Below are positions 1 to 7,801 of a stretch of DNA of 64,000 nt, in pieces (the stretch's first letter is position 1; each line of letters opens with the position of its first letter). The stretch comes from an uncultured Alsobacter sp. (GTDB lineage Bacteria; Pseudomonadota; Alphaproteobacteria; Rhizobiales; Beijerinckiaceae). Both the position numbers and the translations under genes were made by a program. The notes under the pieces were generated by a model that had not been told where the DNA came from, searched no databases, and worked only from the letters and a program-made list of their open reading frames with translations. The stretch spans positions 62,001 through 126,000 of the forward strand of contig NZ_CAMFHB010000003.1 in NCBI RefSeq assembly GCF_945952055.1, written 5' to 3'.

Positions 1-366
1 GACGAAGTCGCAGCCGGATGGCGCGAGCGCCTCGGCGATGCGCGTCTTGGTGGTCGGGGAGACCGAATTCAGGTCCACATAGAGCTGGCCGGGCTTCAGG
101 TGGGGTGCGGCCTGTCGCGCCGCGTCGACCGCCGAGTCGGCGGTGACGGCCGAAATCACCACCGCGGCGCCACGGCAAGCCTCGCCCACGTCGTTGGCGG
201 GCGTCACGCCGTCCGCGGCCCGGGCCTTCATCGCCGCGCCGCCAGAACCGGCGAACTGGATGTCCCAGGCCGTGAGCGTCACGTCTGGCCGTGCCGCGAG
301 CTGGCGCGTGAAAAGCTGTCCCACTTCGCCGAAGCCGATGAAGGCGATCCGCAGCGCGTTTCCCAT
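1..366 (-). CDS. NAD(P)-binding dehydrogenase, N-terminal part (cut by window edge)
   Basis: The 122 visible residues form the start of a Rossmann-fold dehydrogenase of the 6-phosphogluconate/3-hydroxyisobutyrate dehydrogenase superfamily. The dinucleotide loop GFGEVG is at residues 11-16. Two further conserved stretches are visible: a segment ending ISAVTADSA, and VDLNSVSPTTK, which is typical of the substrate-binding SxSP loop in this superfamily. The C-terminal helical domain lies outside the window. The ATG at 366 is 28 bp after the aldolase stop, so this is probably the third gene of an operon with the aldolase and the GalB-like hydratase. The substrate is unknown. From context I infer an aromatic-pathway hydroxyacid or semialdehyde. 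Confidence 0.8.
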   Translation of the reverse strand, partial: MGNALRIAFIGFGEVGQLFTRQLAARPDVTLTAWDIQFAGSGGAAMKARAADGVTPANDVGEACRGAAVVISAVTADSAVDAARQAAPHLKPGQLYVDLNSVSPTTKTRIAEALAPSGCDFV

Positions 367-394
367 GCCGTTCCTCCGTGCCGCCGGTGCGGGC

Positions 395-1087
395 TCAGTC
401 CTCGCCCTTCCAGGGGACGTAGGTCAGCCCCGCCTTCGCCAGCGGCTCGCGCATCTTGTAGAGATCGAGGCCGAGCACGCCGGAGGCGAGCGCGTTGCGC
501 TTGGCGTCCTCGTTGGCGACGCGGGCCTCACCGGCAATGGCGGCCGCCTCGGCGTCCTTGCGCGGCACCACGAGCACGCCGTCGTCGTCGGCGACGACCA
601 CGTCGCCGGGATGCACGAGGGCGCCGGCGCAGACGACCGGCACGTTCACCGAACCGAGGGTCGCCTTGACCGTGCCCTTGGCGGAGATCGCCCGCGGCCA
701 GACCGGGAATTTCATCTCGGTCAGCGACTTCACGTCACGCACGCCGGCGTCGATGACGAGTCCGACCACGCCGCGCGACATCAGCGAGGTGGCGAGCAGG
801 TCACCGAACATGCCGTCGGTGTTGTCGGCCGTCACGCCCACGACGAGAATGTCGCCGGGCTGGCACTGCTCGACCGCGACATGGATCATCCAGTTGTCGC
901 CCGGCTGGGCCAGCACGGTCACCGCGCTGCCCGCCACCTGGGCGCCCGGCCAGATCGGCCGCATGTAGGGCTTCATCAGGCCGATGCGGCCCATGGCCTC
1001 GTGGGTGGTGGCGACGCCGAGCGCCGCAAGACGGGCGACCAGCGCGGCAGCGGGGCGGGGCGTGCCGGTGACGACGACGGGCTTCAT
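395..1087 (-). CDS. ligK: 4-carboxy-4-hydroxy-2-oxoadipate aldolase / oxaloacetate decarboxylase (LigK/GalC family)
   Basis: This 230-residue protein has the length of the RraA-like class II aldolases LigK and GalC. These split 4-carboxy-4-hydroxy-2-oxoadipate into pyruvate and oxaloacetate at the end of the protocatechuate 4,5-cleavage and gallate pathways, and they also decarboxylate oxaloacetate. The family signature is visible: GDLLAT at 95-100, then DAGVRD at 113-118, where the Arg-Asp pair binds substrate and divalent metal. The ATG at 1087 overlaps the TGA of the upstream GalB-like gene as ATGA, so translation is coupled. RraA (RNase E inhibitor) and HMG aldolase are close relatives. 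The neighbouring GalB-like hydratase makes LigK/GalC the better call. Confidence 0.85.
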   Translation of the reverse strand: MKPVVVTGTPRPAAALVARLAALGVATTHEAMGRIGLMKPYMRPIWPGAQVAGSAVTVLAQPGDNWMIHVAVEQCQPGDILVVGVTADNTDGMFGDLLATSLMSRGVVGLVIDAGVRDVKSLTEMKFPVWPRAISAKGTVKATLGSVNVPVVCAGALVHPGDVVVADDDGVLVVPRKDAEAAAIAGEARVANEDAKRNALASGVLGLDLYKMREPLAKAGLTYVPWKGED

Positions 1088-1806
1088 GCGATTTCCTCGA
1101 CCACCTGCGGGAAGATGCGCTGGTAGGCCTCGCCGTAGGTCATGGCCTTGCCGGAGTTGCGGCCGCCCTGCATGCCGCGGTTCAGCGCCACCCGGGTGTA
1201 GTACTCCCACAGGTGCTTCTGCGCGGCGAGGATCTCGAAGGCCTTGCGCTTGGTCTCCCACACCTCGTCGATGTTGAGGATGAGCGTGGGCTTGTAGTTG
1301 CACTGCTCGGGCTGGTGCGGCTCGAACAGGAACACCGGCGGGGCGCTGTAGGCGAGGTCGGGCGAGGGCTTGTGGCCGGCGGCCTGCGCGATGATGCGGG
1401 CCTCCTGGGCGAAGCGCGTCGCCTCCGGATGATCGACGTTGTAGGGGTCCTCGAGCGAGTGGGTGAGCACGAAGGAGGGCTTCACCTCACGGTAGATGTC
1501 GACGAGGCGGTCGAGCATCTCCGGGGTCGTGCGCAGGGGATAATCGCCGGCGTCGAAGAAGACGATCTCGGCGCCCAGCATGGCCGCCGCGCGCTCCGCC
1601 TCGTCCTTGCGCTGCGCCTTCACGTCCGCCATCGCGACGTCGGCCTTCTTCCAGGCCCACTGGCTTTCGCCACGCTCGCCGTAGGACAGGCAGACGATGA
1701 CCATGCGGTAGCCCTTGCGGGCATGCAGCGCGATCGCGCCGCCGGCGCGCCAGACGAAGTCGCCGGGATGGGCGGTGACGACGAGGCCGGACTTTCCGGT
1801 GCTCAT
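1084..1806 (-). CDS. galB: PIG-L family hydrolase, probable 4-oxalomesaconate hydratase (GalB-like)
   Basis: The 240-residue protein belongs to the zinc-dependent PIG-L/LmbE family. The N-terminal metal motif reads AHPGDF (12-17) instead of the usual AHPDD(E), followed by VWRAGGAIA, as I recall for GalB-type hydratases. A later DHPEA supplies the third zinc ligand. GalB adds water to 4-oxalomesaconate to give 4-carboxy-4-hydroxy-2-oxoadipate, which is the substrate of the aldolase encoded immediately downstream with a 4-nt overlap. Other PIG-L members are N-deacetylases of GlcNAc conjugates. The coupled aldolase and the altered metal motif make hydratase the stronger reading. It is probably the first gene of a galB-ligK-dehydrogenase operon. 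Confidence 0.8.
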   Translation of the reverse strand: MSTGKSGLVVTAHPGDFVWRAGGAIALHARKGYRMVIVCLSYGERGESQWAWKKADVAMADVKAQRKDEAERAAAMLGAEIVFFDAGDYPLRTTPEMLDRLVDIYREVKPSFVLTHSLEDPYNVDHPEATRFAQEARIIAQAAGHKPSPDLAYSAPPVFLFEPHQPEQCNYKPTLILNIDEVWETKRKAFEILAAQKHLWEYYTRVALNRGMQGGRNSGKAMTYGEAYQRIFPQVVEEIA

Positions 1807-1930
1807 GGGACCCTCGGAGTGAAGCGGGACAGGACGATCCCTGCGCTCCGGATCCCGGGCACAGGACGGGCATCGTTCTGGACCCCGTCTGTCCGTGCAG
1901 CAAATGGTTTGTTTTAGCCCTTTGCTGAAC

Positions 1931-1946
1931 CTGATTCAGGAATCAG
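1931..1946. promoter_or_regulatory. 16-bp palindrome upstream of galB
   Basis: CTGATTC-AG-GAATCAG is a perfect 7-bp inverted repeat with a 2-bp centre. It overlaps the stop codon of the alpha/beta hydrolase gene and lies 125 bp upstream of the galB start. It could be an operator for galB-ligK or the stem of a weak terminator. No T tract follows, so I slightly prefer operator. Confidence 0.4.
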
Positions 1947-2875
1947 CGGGCAACCTGCGCCTTCAGCCAGGCACAGGCCTGCTCGAGCGGCGCCTTGGCG
2001 ACGGCCGCCAGGGACATGGCGCGCAAGTAGCCGTGGAACAGGCCCTTTCCGTCGTGCAGGTCGACCGGGACGCCGGCCGTCCGGAGTGCGGCCGCGTAGT
2101 CCTTGCCCTCGTCGCGGAGGGGATCGTGCTCGGCCACGGCGATGTAGGCCGGCGGCAGATGGGCGTGGTCGCTCGCCAGCATCGGCGCGGCCAGAGGATT
2201 GGTGCGATCGGCAGGGTCGGGGAGATAGAGCGCGGCGGTGCCGGGCAGGCTCTTGGCCGTGATGATGGGCCCGTCGGCATTCTCGCGAACCGAGGGCCTG
2301 TCATGGGTGAAGTCGACCGCCGGGTAGAAGAGAACCTGCGCCCTCAGCGCCTGCGCCGTTCCGCGGAACATGAGGGTCATGGAGGCGGCGAGGTTGGCAC
2401 CGGCGCTGTCGCCCCCGACCGAGATCGCGTCGGGGCGGACGCGCAGCGCGTGCGCCTGTGCGAACAGCCATCGCACGACGGCCGCGCAATCCTCGACCGC
2501 GGCGGGGAAGGGGTTCTCGGGCGCGAGCGCATAGTCGACGCTGGCGACGAGGTGGCCGGTCTCCGCGGCGATGAAGGCGGCGATCTCGTCATGGGTCTCG
2601 GGGCTGCCCTGCATCCAGCCGCCGCCATGCATGTAGGCCATCGCCGGCAGGAGGCCCGGAGCCGTGGGACGGAACAGGCGGACGCGGACGGGCCGGGGGC
2701 CGCCTTCGATCGTGACGACCTCGCTGGTGACCCCGTCCGGCAGCGGCTTGCGCGCTTCCGTTGCCAGTTTCTCGAGCATGGCCCGGCGGGCGCTGATCGG
2801 GGCATCCGGCGCCATGTGCTGCCAGGCAGCCTTCCAGGTGTCGAGGTAGGGCTGGAGAGAGGCGTCGATGGTCAT
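1943..2875 (-). CDS. Alpha/beta hydrolase, hormone-sensitive-lipase-like esterase
   Basis: The 310-residue cytoplasmic hydrolase carries the HSL-family oxyanion motif HGGG (83-86) and the nucleophile elbow GDSAG (155-159, Ser157). The likely charge relay is Asp251 (AEHDPL) and His281 (LFHGYL). These enzymes cleave short-chain esters or lactones. The gene is in the same direction as the upstream aroE-TRAP operon and the downstream galB genes. It is separated from dctP by a large palindromic element at 2907-3025, so it may be transcribed at a different level. A role in opening an aromatic or quinate ester is plausible from context only. Confidence 0.85.
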   Translation of the reverse strand: MTIDASLQPYLDTWKAAWQHMAPDAPISARRAMLEKLATEARKPLPDGVTSEVVTIEGGPRPVRVRLFRPTAPGLLPAMAYMHGGGWMQGSPETHDEIAAFIAAETGHLVASVDYALAPENPFPAAVEDCAAVVRWLFAQAHALRVRPDAISVGGDSAGANLAASMTLMFRGTAQALRAQVLFYPAVDFTHDRPSVRENADGPIITAKSLPGTAALYLPDPADRTNPLAAPMLASDHAHLPPAYIAVAEHDPLRDEGKDYAAALRTAGVPVDLHDGKGLFHGYLRAMSLAAVAKAPLEQACAWLKAQVAR

Positions 2876-2906
2876 GGCGTGGGTCCCGGCGGGGGCTGAA
2901 AGATCG

Positions 2907-3025
2907 TGCGTCCTTCGACACGCCGCCTGCGGCGGCTGCTCAGGATGAGGGGCGTTGTGGGTGCTGAAACACCACCAATCTCCTCATCCTGAGCAGGCCG
3001 CGGAGCGGCCGTGTCGAAGGACGCA
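2907..3025. repeat. Long inverted repeat, RIME/REP-like palindromic intergenic element
   Basis: Two 44-bp arms (2907-2950 and 2982-3025) are near-perfect inverted copies, differing in the GC-rich middle of the arm and flanking a 31-bp loop. Each arm joins a CGTCCTTCGACACG block to a CTCAGGATGAGG block. Blocks like these occur in many copies between genes of Rhizobiales genomes (RIME-type mosaics, from general knowledge). The element sits exactly between dctP and the hydrolase gene. In RNA it would form a very stable hairpin that could stabilise or end the TRAP transcript. Confidence 0.75.
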
Positions 3026-3040
3026 GCGTGGTCGTGCGTC

Positions 3041-4048
3041 TTACTTGCGCACCTTGGCGATCGTGTCGAAGAGCTCCTTGGCCGAGGCCTGGTCGGCGGC
3101 GGCGGAGTACTTGTCCACGACCGGCTTGGCGATGGCGCGGAACTTGTCCATGTCGGCGGGCGCGATCTCGTTGATCTGCATCTTGGCGCGCATGGCCTCG
3201 ATGTTCGACTTGTCCTCGCCGATCACCTCGACGCGGCCATAGGCCTCCGCTTCCTTGGCGGCCTCGGTGATCACCTTGCGCTCGTCGTCGTTGAGCTTGT
3301 TCCAGACGGGCTTGGAGAACAGCAGCGAGTCGACGAAATAGACGTGCGAGGTGAGCGACAGGTACTTCTGCACCTCGAAGAGCTTGGCGCTGACGAGGGT
3401 GGCCGCCGGGTTCTCCTGGCCGTCCACGGTGCCCTGCTCGAGCGCCGAGTAGACCTCGGGGAACGGCATCGGCACGGCGTTGGCGCCGAGCGCCTTCCAC
3501 AGGTCGATGAACAGCGGGTTCTGCAGCACGCGGACCTTGAGGCCCTTCACGTCGTCGGGTGTCTTCACCGGGCGCTTGCTGTTGGTGAGGTGACGGTAGC
3601 CGGCGCCCCAGTAGCCGAGACCCACGAGGTCCTTCTCGTCGAGCAGCTTGTTCAGGTGCTTGGAGAAGCCGCCGTCGAGCACGGCCATCGCTTCCTTGTC
3701 GCTGTTGAACACGAAGGGCAGGTCGAGGAGCGCGAAGTCCTTGACGATGCCGACGAGGGTGCTCGTGGCGGTGGCCGTGGCATCGACCGTGCCGCCGCGC
3801 ATGGCCGAGAGCGTCTGCAGGTCGCCGCCGAGCGCGCCGCCCGGGAAGATCTGCACGTTCATCTTGCCGCCCGACTTCGCCTTCACGAGGTCTGCGAACT
3901 TGACCAGCGTCTTGCCGCGGGCGTTGTCGAGGTTGACCTGCACGCCGAGCTTGAAGTTCTGGTCACGCACCTGCGCCTGGCCCGGCGCCGCGGCGAGGAG
4001 GCCGGTGGCGACGAAGGTGGCGGCGATCGCTTTCATCATTGGCTTCAT
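3041..4048 (-). CDS. dctP: TRAP transporter periplasmic solute-binding protein (DctP)
   Basis: The 335-residue preprotein has a Sec signal peptide ending near the AxA of GQAQ (about residue 26). It is followed by a DctP fold: an early GVQVNLDNARG strand and the conserved segment GLKVRVLQNPLF with the substrate-carboxylate-binding arginine. It captures an organic acid in the periplasm and hands it to DctQM. The start at 4048 is preceded by GGGAGG at good spacing. The gene is last in aroE-dctQ-dctM-dctP and is separated from dctM by 47 bp containing a small hairpin. Linkage to a quinate/shikimate-type dehydrogenase suggests a hydroxylated alicyclic acid as ligand (inference). Confidence 0.92.
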   Translation of the reverse strand: MKPMMKAIAATFVATGLLAAAPGQAQVRDQNFKLGVQVNLDNARGKTLVKFADLVKAKSGGKMNVQIFPGGALGGDLQTLSAMRGGTVDATATATSTLVGIVKDFALLDLPFVFNSDKEAMAVLDGGFSKHLNKLLDEKDLVGLGYWGAGYRHLTNSKRPVKTPDDVKGLKVRVLQNPLFIDLWKALGANAVPMPFPEVYSALEQGTVDGQENPAATLVSAKLFEVQKYLSLTSHVYFVDSLLFSKPVWNKLNDDERKVITEAAKEAEAYGRVEVIGEDKSNIEAMRAKMQINEIAPADMDKFRAIAKPVVDKYSAAADQASAKELFDTIAKVRK

Positions 4049-4064
4049 GGAAGTCCTCCCGTTG

Positions 4065-4077
4065 GGGGCTTTGCCCC
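4065..4077. other. Small intercistronic hairpin dctM-dctP
   Basis: GGGGC-TTT-GCCCC is a perfect 5-bp stem between dctM and dctP. No T tract follows in the direction of transcription. Such intercistronic hairpins often raise binding-protein expression by protecting the processed message. That role is inference. Confidence 0.35.
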
Positions 4078-4095
4078 GGCTCTGCTTGAGGGTGT

Positions 4096-5385
4096 TCATC
4101 GTCCCAGGAAGAAGTTGGCCGGACCCGTGACGAGCCACGGGAACAGCACCATGAGGAACAGGACGATGCTTTCGGCGAGGAGGAACGGCCCGATGCCGCG
4201 GGTGACGTCCTCCATGCTGATCTTCCCGACGCCGGCGACGACGTTCAGGACGGTGCCGACGGGCGGCGTGATGAGCCCGATGGCGTTGTTGACGATAAAT
4301 AGGACCCCGAAGAACACCGGATCGATGTTCGCCGCCTTGATGATCGGCATCAGGATCGGCGTCAGGATCAGGATCGTTGGGCCGAGGTCGAGCGCCGTGC
4401 CCACGACCATGACGAGGACCATGATGGCCAGCATCAACAGCGTCGGGCTGCCCATGAAGGGCTCGACGAGGGCGACGACCGACTTGGCGATGTCCGAGAC
4501 GGTGATCAGCCACCCCGACACGAGCGCGGCGGCGACCAGGAACATCACCACGCTGGTGGTGATGGCCGCCCGCACGAAGATGCCGAAGAGGTCCCGCACC
4601 TTCAGTTCGCGGTAGATGAACATGGCCACGAAGAGCGCGTAGACGGCGGCCACCACCGCGGCTTCGGTCGGCGTGAACACGCCGAACTTCAGGCCGAAGA
4701 TGATGATAGCCGGCAGGCCCAGCGCCCAGGAGCCCTCGACGAAGGCTCGCCAGCGCTCGTGCGCGGTGGCCTTGGGCAAGGGCTTGGCGTTCTCCTTGCG
4801 CGCCACGATGTACCAGGCGATGCACAGCGCGATCGCCAGCATGACGCCGGGCGCGATGCCGGCGATGAACAGCTTGGTGATCGAGACGTTCGCCAGCACG
4901 CCGAACAGCACGAAGGGAATGCTGGGCGGGATGATCGGCGCGATGATCGCGGCCGAGGCGATGAGGCCACCGGCGCGCGCCTTGTCGTGGCCGGCGGCGA
5001 CCATCATCGGGATCAGGAAGGCCGAGAGCGCCGCAGCATCCGCGACGGCCGAGCCGGAGAGCGCGGCGATGATCGTCGCGGAGAGGATGGCGACGTAGCC
5101 GAGGCCGCCGCGCACGTGGCCGATGCAGGTCACCGCGATGCGCACGATGCGCTTCGACAGGCCGCCGGCGTTCATGATCTCGCCGGCGACGATGAACCCG
5201 GGGGCAGCGAGCAGGACGAAGTTGTCGACGCCGTTCAGAACGTTCTGGGCGACGATCTGCGCGTCCATCATGTTCATGTAGGCCATCAGCGCGATGCCGC
5301 AGATGATCAGCGCGAACGCGATGGGCATGCCGATCGCCATGGCGGCGAGGAGGGCTCCCAGGAAGATCGGGATCGTCATCGTCAT
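4096..5385 (-). CDS. dctM: TRAP transporter large permease (DctM)
   Basis: The 429-residue protein is hydrophobic throughout, with about 12 predicted membrane segments, and has the family length. Conserved DctM stretches are visible: LSGSAVADAAAL in the N-terminal half, APIIPPSIPFVLFG, and in the second repeat LDLGPTILILTPILMP followed by GLITPPVGTVLNV. It is the sodium-coupled transport subunit. The ATG at 5385 shares one base with the dctQ stop (TGATG), so the two membrane subunits are translationally coupled. Confidence 0.93.
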   Translation of the reverse strand: MTMTIPIFLGALLAAMAIGMPIAFALIICGIALMAYMNMMDAQIVAQNVLNGVDNFVLLAAPGFIVAGEIMNAGGLSKRIVRIAVTCIGHVRGGLGYVAILSATIIAALSGSAVADAAALSAFLIPMMVAAGHDKARAGGLIASAAIIAPIIPPSIPFVLFGVLANVSITKLFIAGIAPGVMLAIALCIAWYIVARKENAKPLPKATAHERWRAFVEGSWALGLPAIIIFGLKFGVFTPTEAAVVAAVYALFVAMFIYRELKVRDLFGIFVRAAITTSVVMFLVAAALVSGWLITVSDIAKSVVALVEPFMGSPTLLMLAIMVLVMVVGTALDLGPTILILTPILMPIIKAANIDPVFFGVLFIVNNAIGLITPPVGTVLNVVAGVGKISMEDVTRGIGPFLLAESIVLFLMVLFPWLVTGPANFFLGR

Positions 5386-5927
5386 CACCGGCCCTCCGCC
5401 GTCGGGCCGACCGGATGGGGCTCGTCCTCGCTCTCGCGCACCGAGATGAGCTCGTCGTCGCTGAGCTGGTTGGTGAGCATGAGGTAGAGGTCCCACAGGA
5501 GCACGAGGCCCCCGAAGACACCGAAGAAGACGCCGGCTCCGTAGAACCAGGCGGTCGACAGCTCCGTCGCCGGGGCGGTCATGTCCCAGTTGATGAGCAT
5601 CTGCTTCCAGCTGCCCCACAGAAGCATGCCGGTCGCGTAGAGCATCAGGGCGTGGCTGAGGACGAGGCAGACCTTGCGGCCGGTGCGCCCCATCATCTTG
5701 ACGAGCGTGTCCATGCCCAGGTGCTGGCGCTCGCGCAGCGCCACGACGGCACCGATGAAGGTCAGCCACACGAAGAACCAGCGGGCCAGCTCCTCCGAGA
5801 CGACGATGCCGGAGTTGAAGGCGTAGCGCAGCACGACGTTCAGGAAGACCAGGGCGATCATGGCGGCCAGCAGCGCGCCGCTGACCGCCTTGAGGGTCCA
5901 GAAGAACCCGTCGACGACCTTGCTCAT
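5385..5927 (-). CDS. dctQ: TRAP transporter small permease (DctQ)
   Basis: This 180-residue protein has four membrane helices and the DctQ hallmark of helix 2: an N-V-x-x-R-Y segment followed by SEELARWFFVWLTFIGA and a charged loop RERQHLGMD. It forms the membrane complex with DctM. Its ATG at 5927 overlaps the TGA of the upstream dehydrogenase as ATGA, so the enzyme and the transporter are made together. Confidence 0.9.
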   Translation of the reverse strand: MSKVVDGFFWTLKAVSGALLAAMIALVFLNVVLRYAFNSGIVVSEELARWFFVWLTFIGAVVALRERQHLGMDTLVKMMGRTGRKVCLVLSHALMLYATGMLLWGSWKQMLINWDMTAPATELSTAWFYGAGVFFGVFGGLVLLWDLYLMLTNQLSDDELISVRESEDEPHPVGPTAEGR

Positions 5928-6829
5928 GGGGGACCTCCGGCGGCGTCGAAGACGGCGCGCAGGCGTTCGGGGGAGGGGTTCAGTCCCGTCATCAGGCGAA
6001 AACCTTCTGCCGCCTGGTGCACGTTCATGCCGCTGCCGTCGAGCGTCCGGCAGCCCTTCTTGCGGGCTGCGGCGAGCAGGGCCGTGACGAGCGGGAAGTA
6101 GACGATGTCGCTGACCCAGTGACGGGGCTGGATCCAGTCGGCCGGAAACGGCGTGCCGGGGAACTTGTCCATGCCCACGGGGGTCGCGTTCACGAGGCCC
6201 GAGGCTGCGCGGACGGCCTCTCCGGGGTCCGCCGCGACGTCGATGCCCGCCTTCGGGAAGCGCGGGCCGAGTTGCGCGGCGAGCGCCGACGCCCGGGCCG
6301 CGTCGGTGTCGACGAGGGACAGCCGGCCGACGCCGCACATCAGCAGGGCATAGGCCACGGCCGCACCGGCTCCACCGGTGCCGAAGAGCACGACGTGCGA
6401 CAGGTCGGCGCCGGGCAGGTCGGCCCGCAGCGAGGCGGCATACCCCGACCAGTCGGTGTTGTGGCCGATCCGCTTGCCGTCACGTAGCACGACGGTGTTG
6501 ACGGCGCCCAGCGCCTCGGCGTGAGGCGAGAGTTCGGTGAGGTGCGCCATCACCGCCTGCTTGCAGGGATAGGTGATGTTGAGGCCCGCGAACCCGAAGC
6601 GCTCCGCGGAGCTGAGCAGGTCGGGAAGGGCCTCCGGTCCGAGACCGAGGACGTCCAGGTCGATGAGACGGTAGAGGCCGACCTTGCCGTGCGCCGCCGC
6701 TTCGCTCTGGTGCAGGACGGGGGAGCGGGACTTGCCGATGGCGGCCCCGATGAGGCCGGTCAGGATCGTGTCCTGAGCACGGACCAAATGCGGTCCGGCA
6801 GCGTCCTGCAAGGCGTGCGCCTTCGCCAT
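5924..6829 (-). CDS. Shikimate/quinate dehydrogenase family protein
   Basis: The 301-residue enzyme has the AroE/YdiB two-domain layout. The substrate loop is GKSRSP (32-37) and the active-site lysine lies in NITYPCK (Lys90). The catalytic aspartate is in HNTDWSG (Asp126), and the NAD(P) loop is GTGGAG (150-155). The SRSP loop and the Tyr in NITYPCK differ from biosynthetic AroE (SxSP, NVTxPxK). They resemble catabolic quinate/shikimate dehydrogenases, as far as I recall them. The gene leads an operon with a TRAP importer, overlapping dctQ by 4 nt, and is divergent from a TetR gene. I infer oxidation of imported quinate or shikimate on the way to protocatechuate or gallate. Biosynthetic AroE is less likely. 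Confidence 0.8.
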   Translation of the reverse strand: MAKAHALQDAAGPHLVRAQDTILTGLIGAAIGKSRSPVLHQSEAAAHGKVGLYRLIDLDVLGLGPEALPDLLSSAERFGFAGLNITYPCKQAVMAHLTELSPHAEALGAVNTVVLRDGKRIGHNTDWSGYAASLRADLPGADLSHVVLFGTGGAGAAVAYALLMCGVGRLSLVDTDAARASALAAQLGPRFPKAGIDVAADPGEAVRAASGLVNATPVGMDKFPGTPFPADWIQPRHWVSDIVYFPLVTALLAAARKKGCRTLDGSGMNVHQAAEGFRLMTGLNPSPERLRAVFDAAGGPP

Positions 6830-6928
6830 GGGCGTCCTTCCTCCGATGTCTCCGGCGTGCGCCGGCCGGCATCCTCTGCGGGACGCCTGAGGTCGAGATT
6901 GGACGAACTGGTGAGTTCAGTCAAACAC

Positions 6929-6948
6929 TTTGTACGAAACTGTACAAA
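6929..6948. promoter_or_regulatory. Operator-like 20-bp palindrome between aroE-TRAP operon and tetR
   Basis: TTTGTAC-GAAACT-GTACAAA is a perfect 7-bp inverted repeat with a 6-bp centre. It lies about 100 bp upstream of the dehydrogenase start and 44 bp upstream of the tetR start. Size and symmetry fit a TetR-family dimer site, and the position lets one site control both directions. It lies in a locally AT-richer stretch that probably holds both promoters. Confidence 0.65.
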
Positions 6949-6991
6949 TCACGTTCGTCATGAAAGACTGCCGTCAAAGAGGAGGATCGCC

Positions 6992-7705
6992 GTGGACGAT
7001 GTCGTGCGCCGAAAGGCGCCCCGGGCAGCCAAGGCCGACAAGCCGGCCGAAAAGACCGCGACCGGCTGGACGCAGGACCCCGAGGGCGTGCGCCGCAACA
7101 TCGTGGAGGTCGCGACCGCGGAGTTCGCGGCCAAGGGCTTCAACGGCGCGCGCGTGGATGAGATCGCCGCCAAGACGTCCACCAGCAAGAGGATGATCTA
7201 CTACTATTTCGGGGACAAGGAGGGCCTGTTCGTCGCCGTGCTCGAGGAAGCCTATGCGCGCATCCGCGGCATCGAGCGGGACCTCGATCTCGCCGGCCTC
7301 GCGCCGGATGCGGCGCTGCGCGAGCTCACGGGGTTCACCTTCGACTACCAGAACGCCAACCCCGATTTCGTCCGGCTCGTCATGGACGAGAACATCCACC
7401 ACGGCGTCCATCTCGACCTGTCCCAGCGCATCCGGTCCGTGAACGCCTCGGCGCTGACCGCGCTCAGCGACGTCTACCGCCGCGGCGTCGAAGAGGAGAT
7501 CTTCCGGCCCGATCTCGACGTCGTCGACCTGCACATGATCATCAGCGCCATGTGCTTCTTCAACGTGTCGAACCGGGCCACGTTCTCGCGGATCTTCGGC
7601 GTGGACGTGGCGAAGCCGGCGGTCCTGGCCCACCGGCGATCGGTCGTCATCGATGCCGTCATGCGCTACGCCCTGCGCAAGCCGAAGAAGCGCGGCACGA
7701 GCTGA
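6992..7705 (+). CDS. TetR/AcrR family transcriptional regulator
   Basis: The 237-residue protein begins at a GTG: an AGAGGAGG ribosome site at 6978-6985 stands 6 bp before it, and no ATG fits as well. After a basic N-terminal tail, a TetR DNA-binding domain runs from about residue 30 to 80, with FAAKGFNGARVDEIAAK and SKRMIYYYFGDKEGLF as helix-turn-helix and capping helix. The C-terminal domain is TetR_C-like and rich in aromatic residues. It is divergent from the dehydrogenase-TRAP operon with a palindrome between them, so it is the likely repressor of that operon and of itself. The inducer is unknown. Confidence 0.88.
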   Translation: MDDVVRRKAPRAAKADKPAEKTATGWTQDPEGVRRNIVEVATAEFAAKGFNGARVDEIAAKTSTSKRMIYYYFGDKEGLFVAVLEEAYARIRGIERDLDLAGLAPDAALRELTGFTFDYQNANPDFVRLVMDENIHHGVHLDLSQRIRSVNASALTALSDVYRRGVEEEIFRPDLDVVDLHMIISAMCFFNVSNRATFSRIFGVDVAKPAVLAHRRSVVIDAVMRYALRKPKKRGTS

Positions 7706-7801
7706 TCCTCTCCGGCGTTGCGTCGGCCACCGCAGGATCTGCTAAGCTCCCGCACCGAGGGTCGGCAGAGGGTGCTGGCCCGGCGTCGCGGTCGGTCTTT
7801 C

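Noticed and set aside
3011-4615. 534-codon open frame antisense to dctP and dctM
   Set aside because: It is rich in Val, His, Arg and Glu as expected of the opposite strand of GC-rich genes, and the true genes on the minus strand have clear families.
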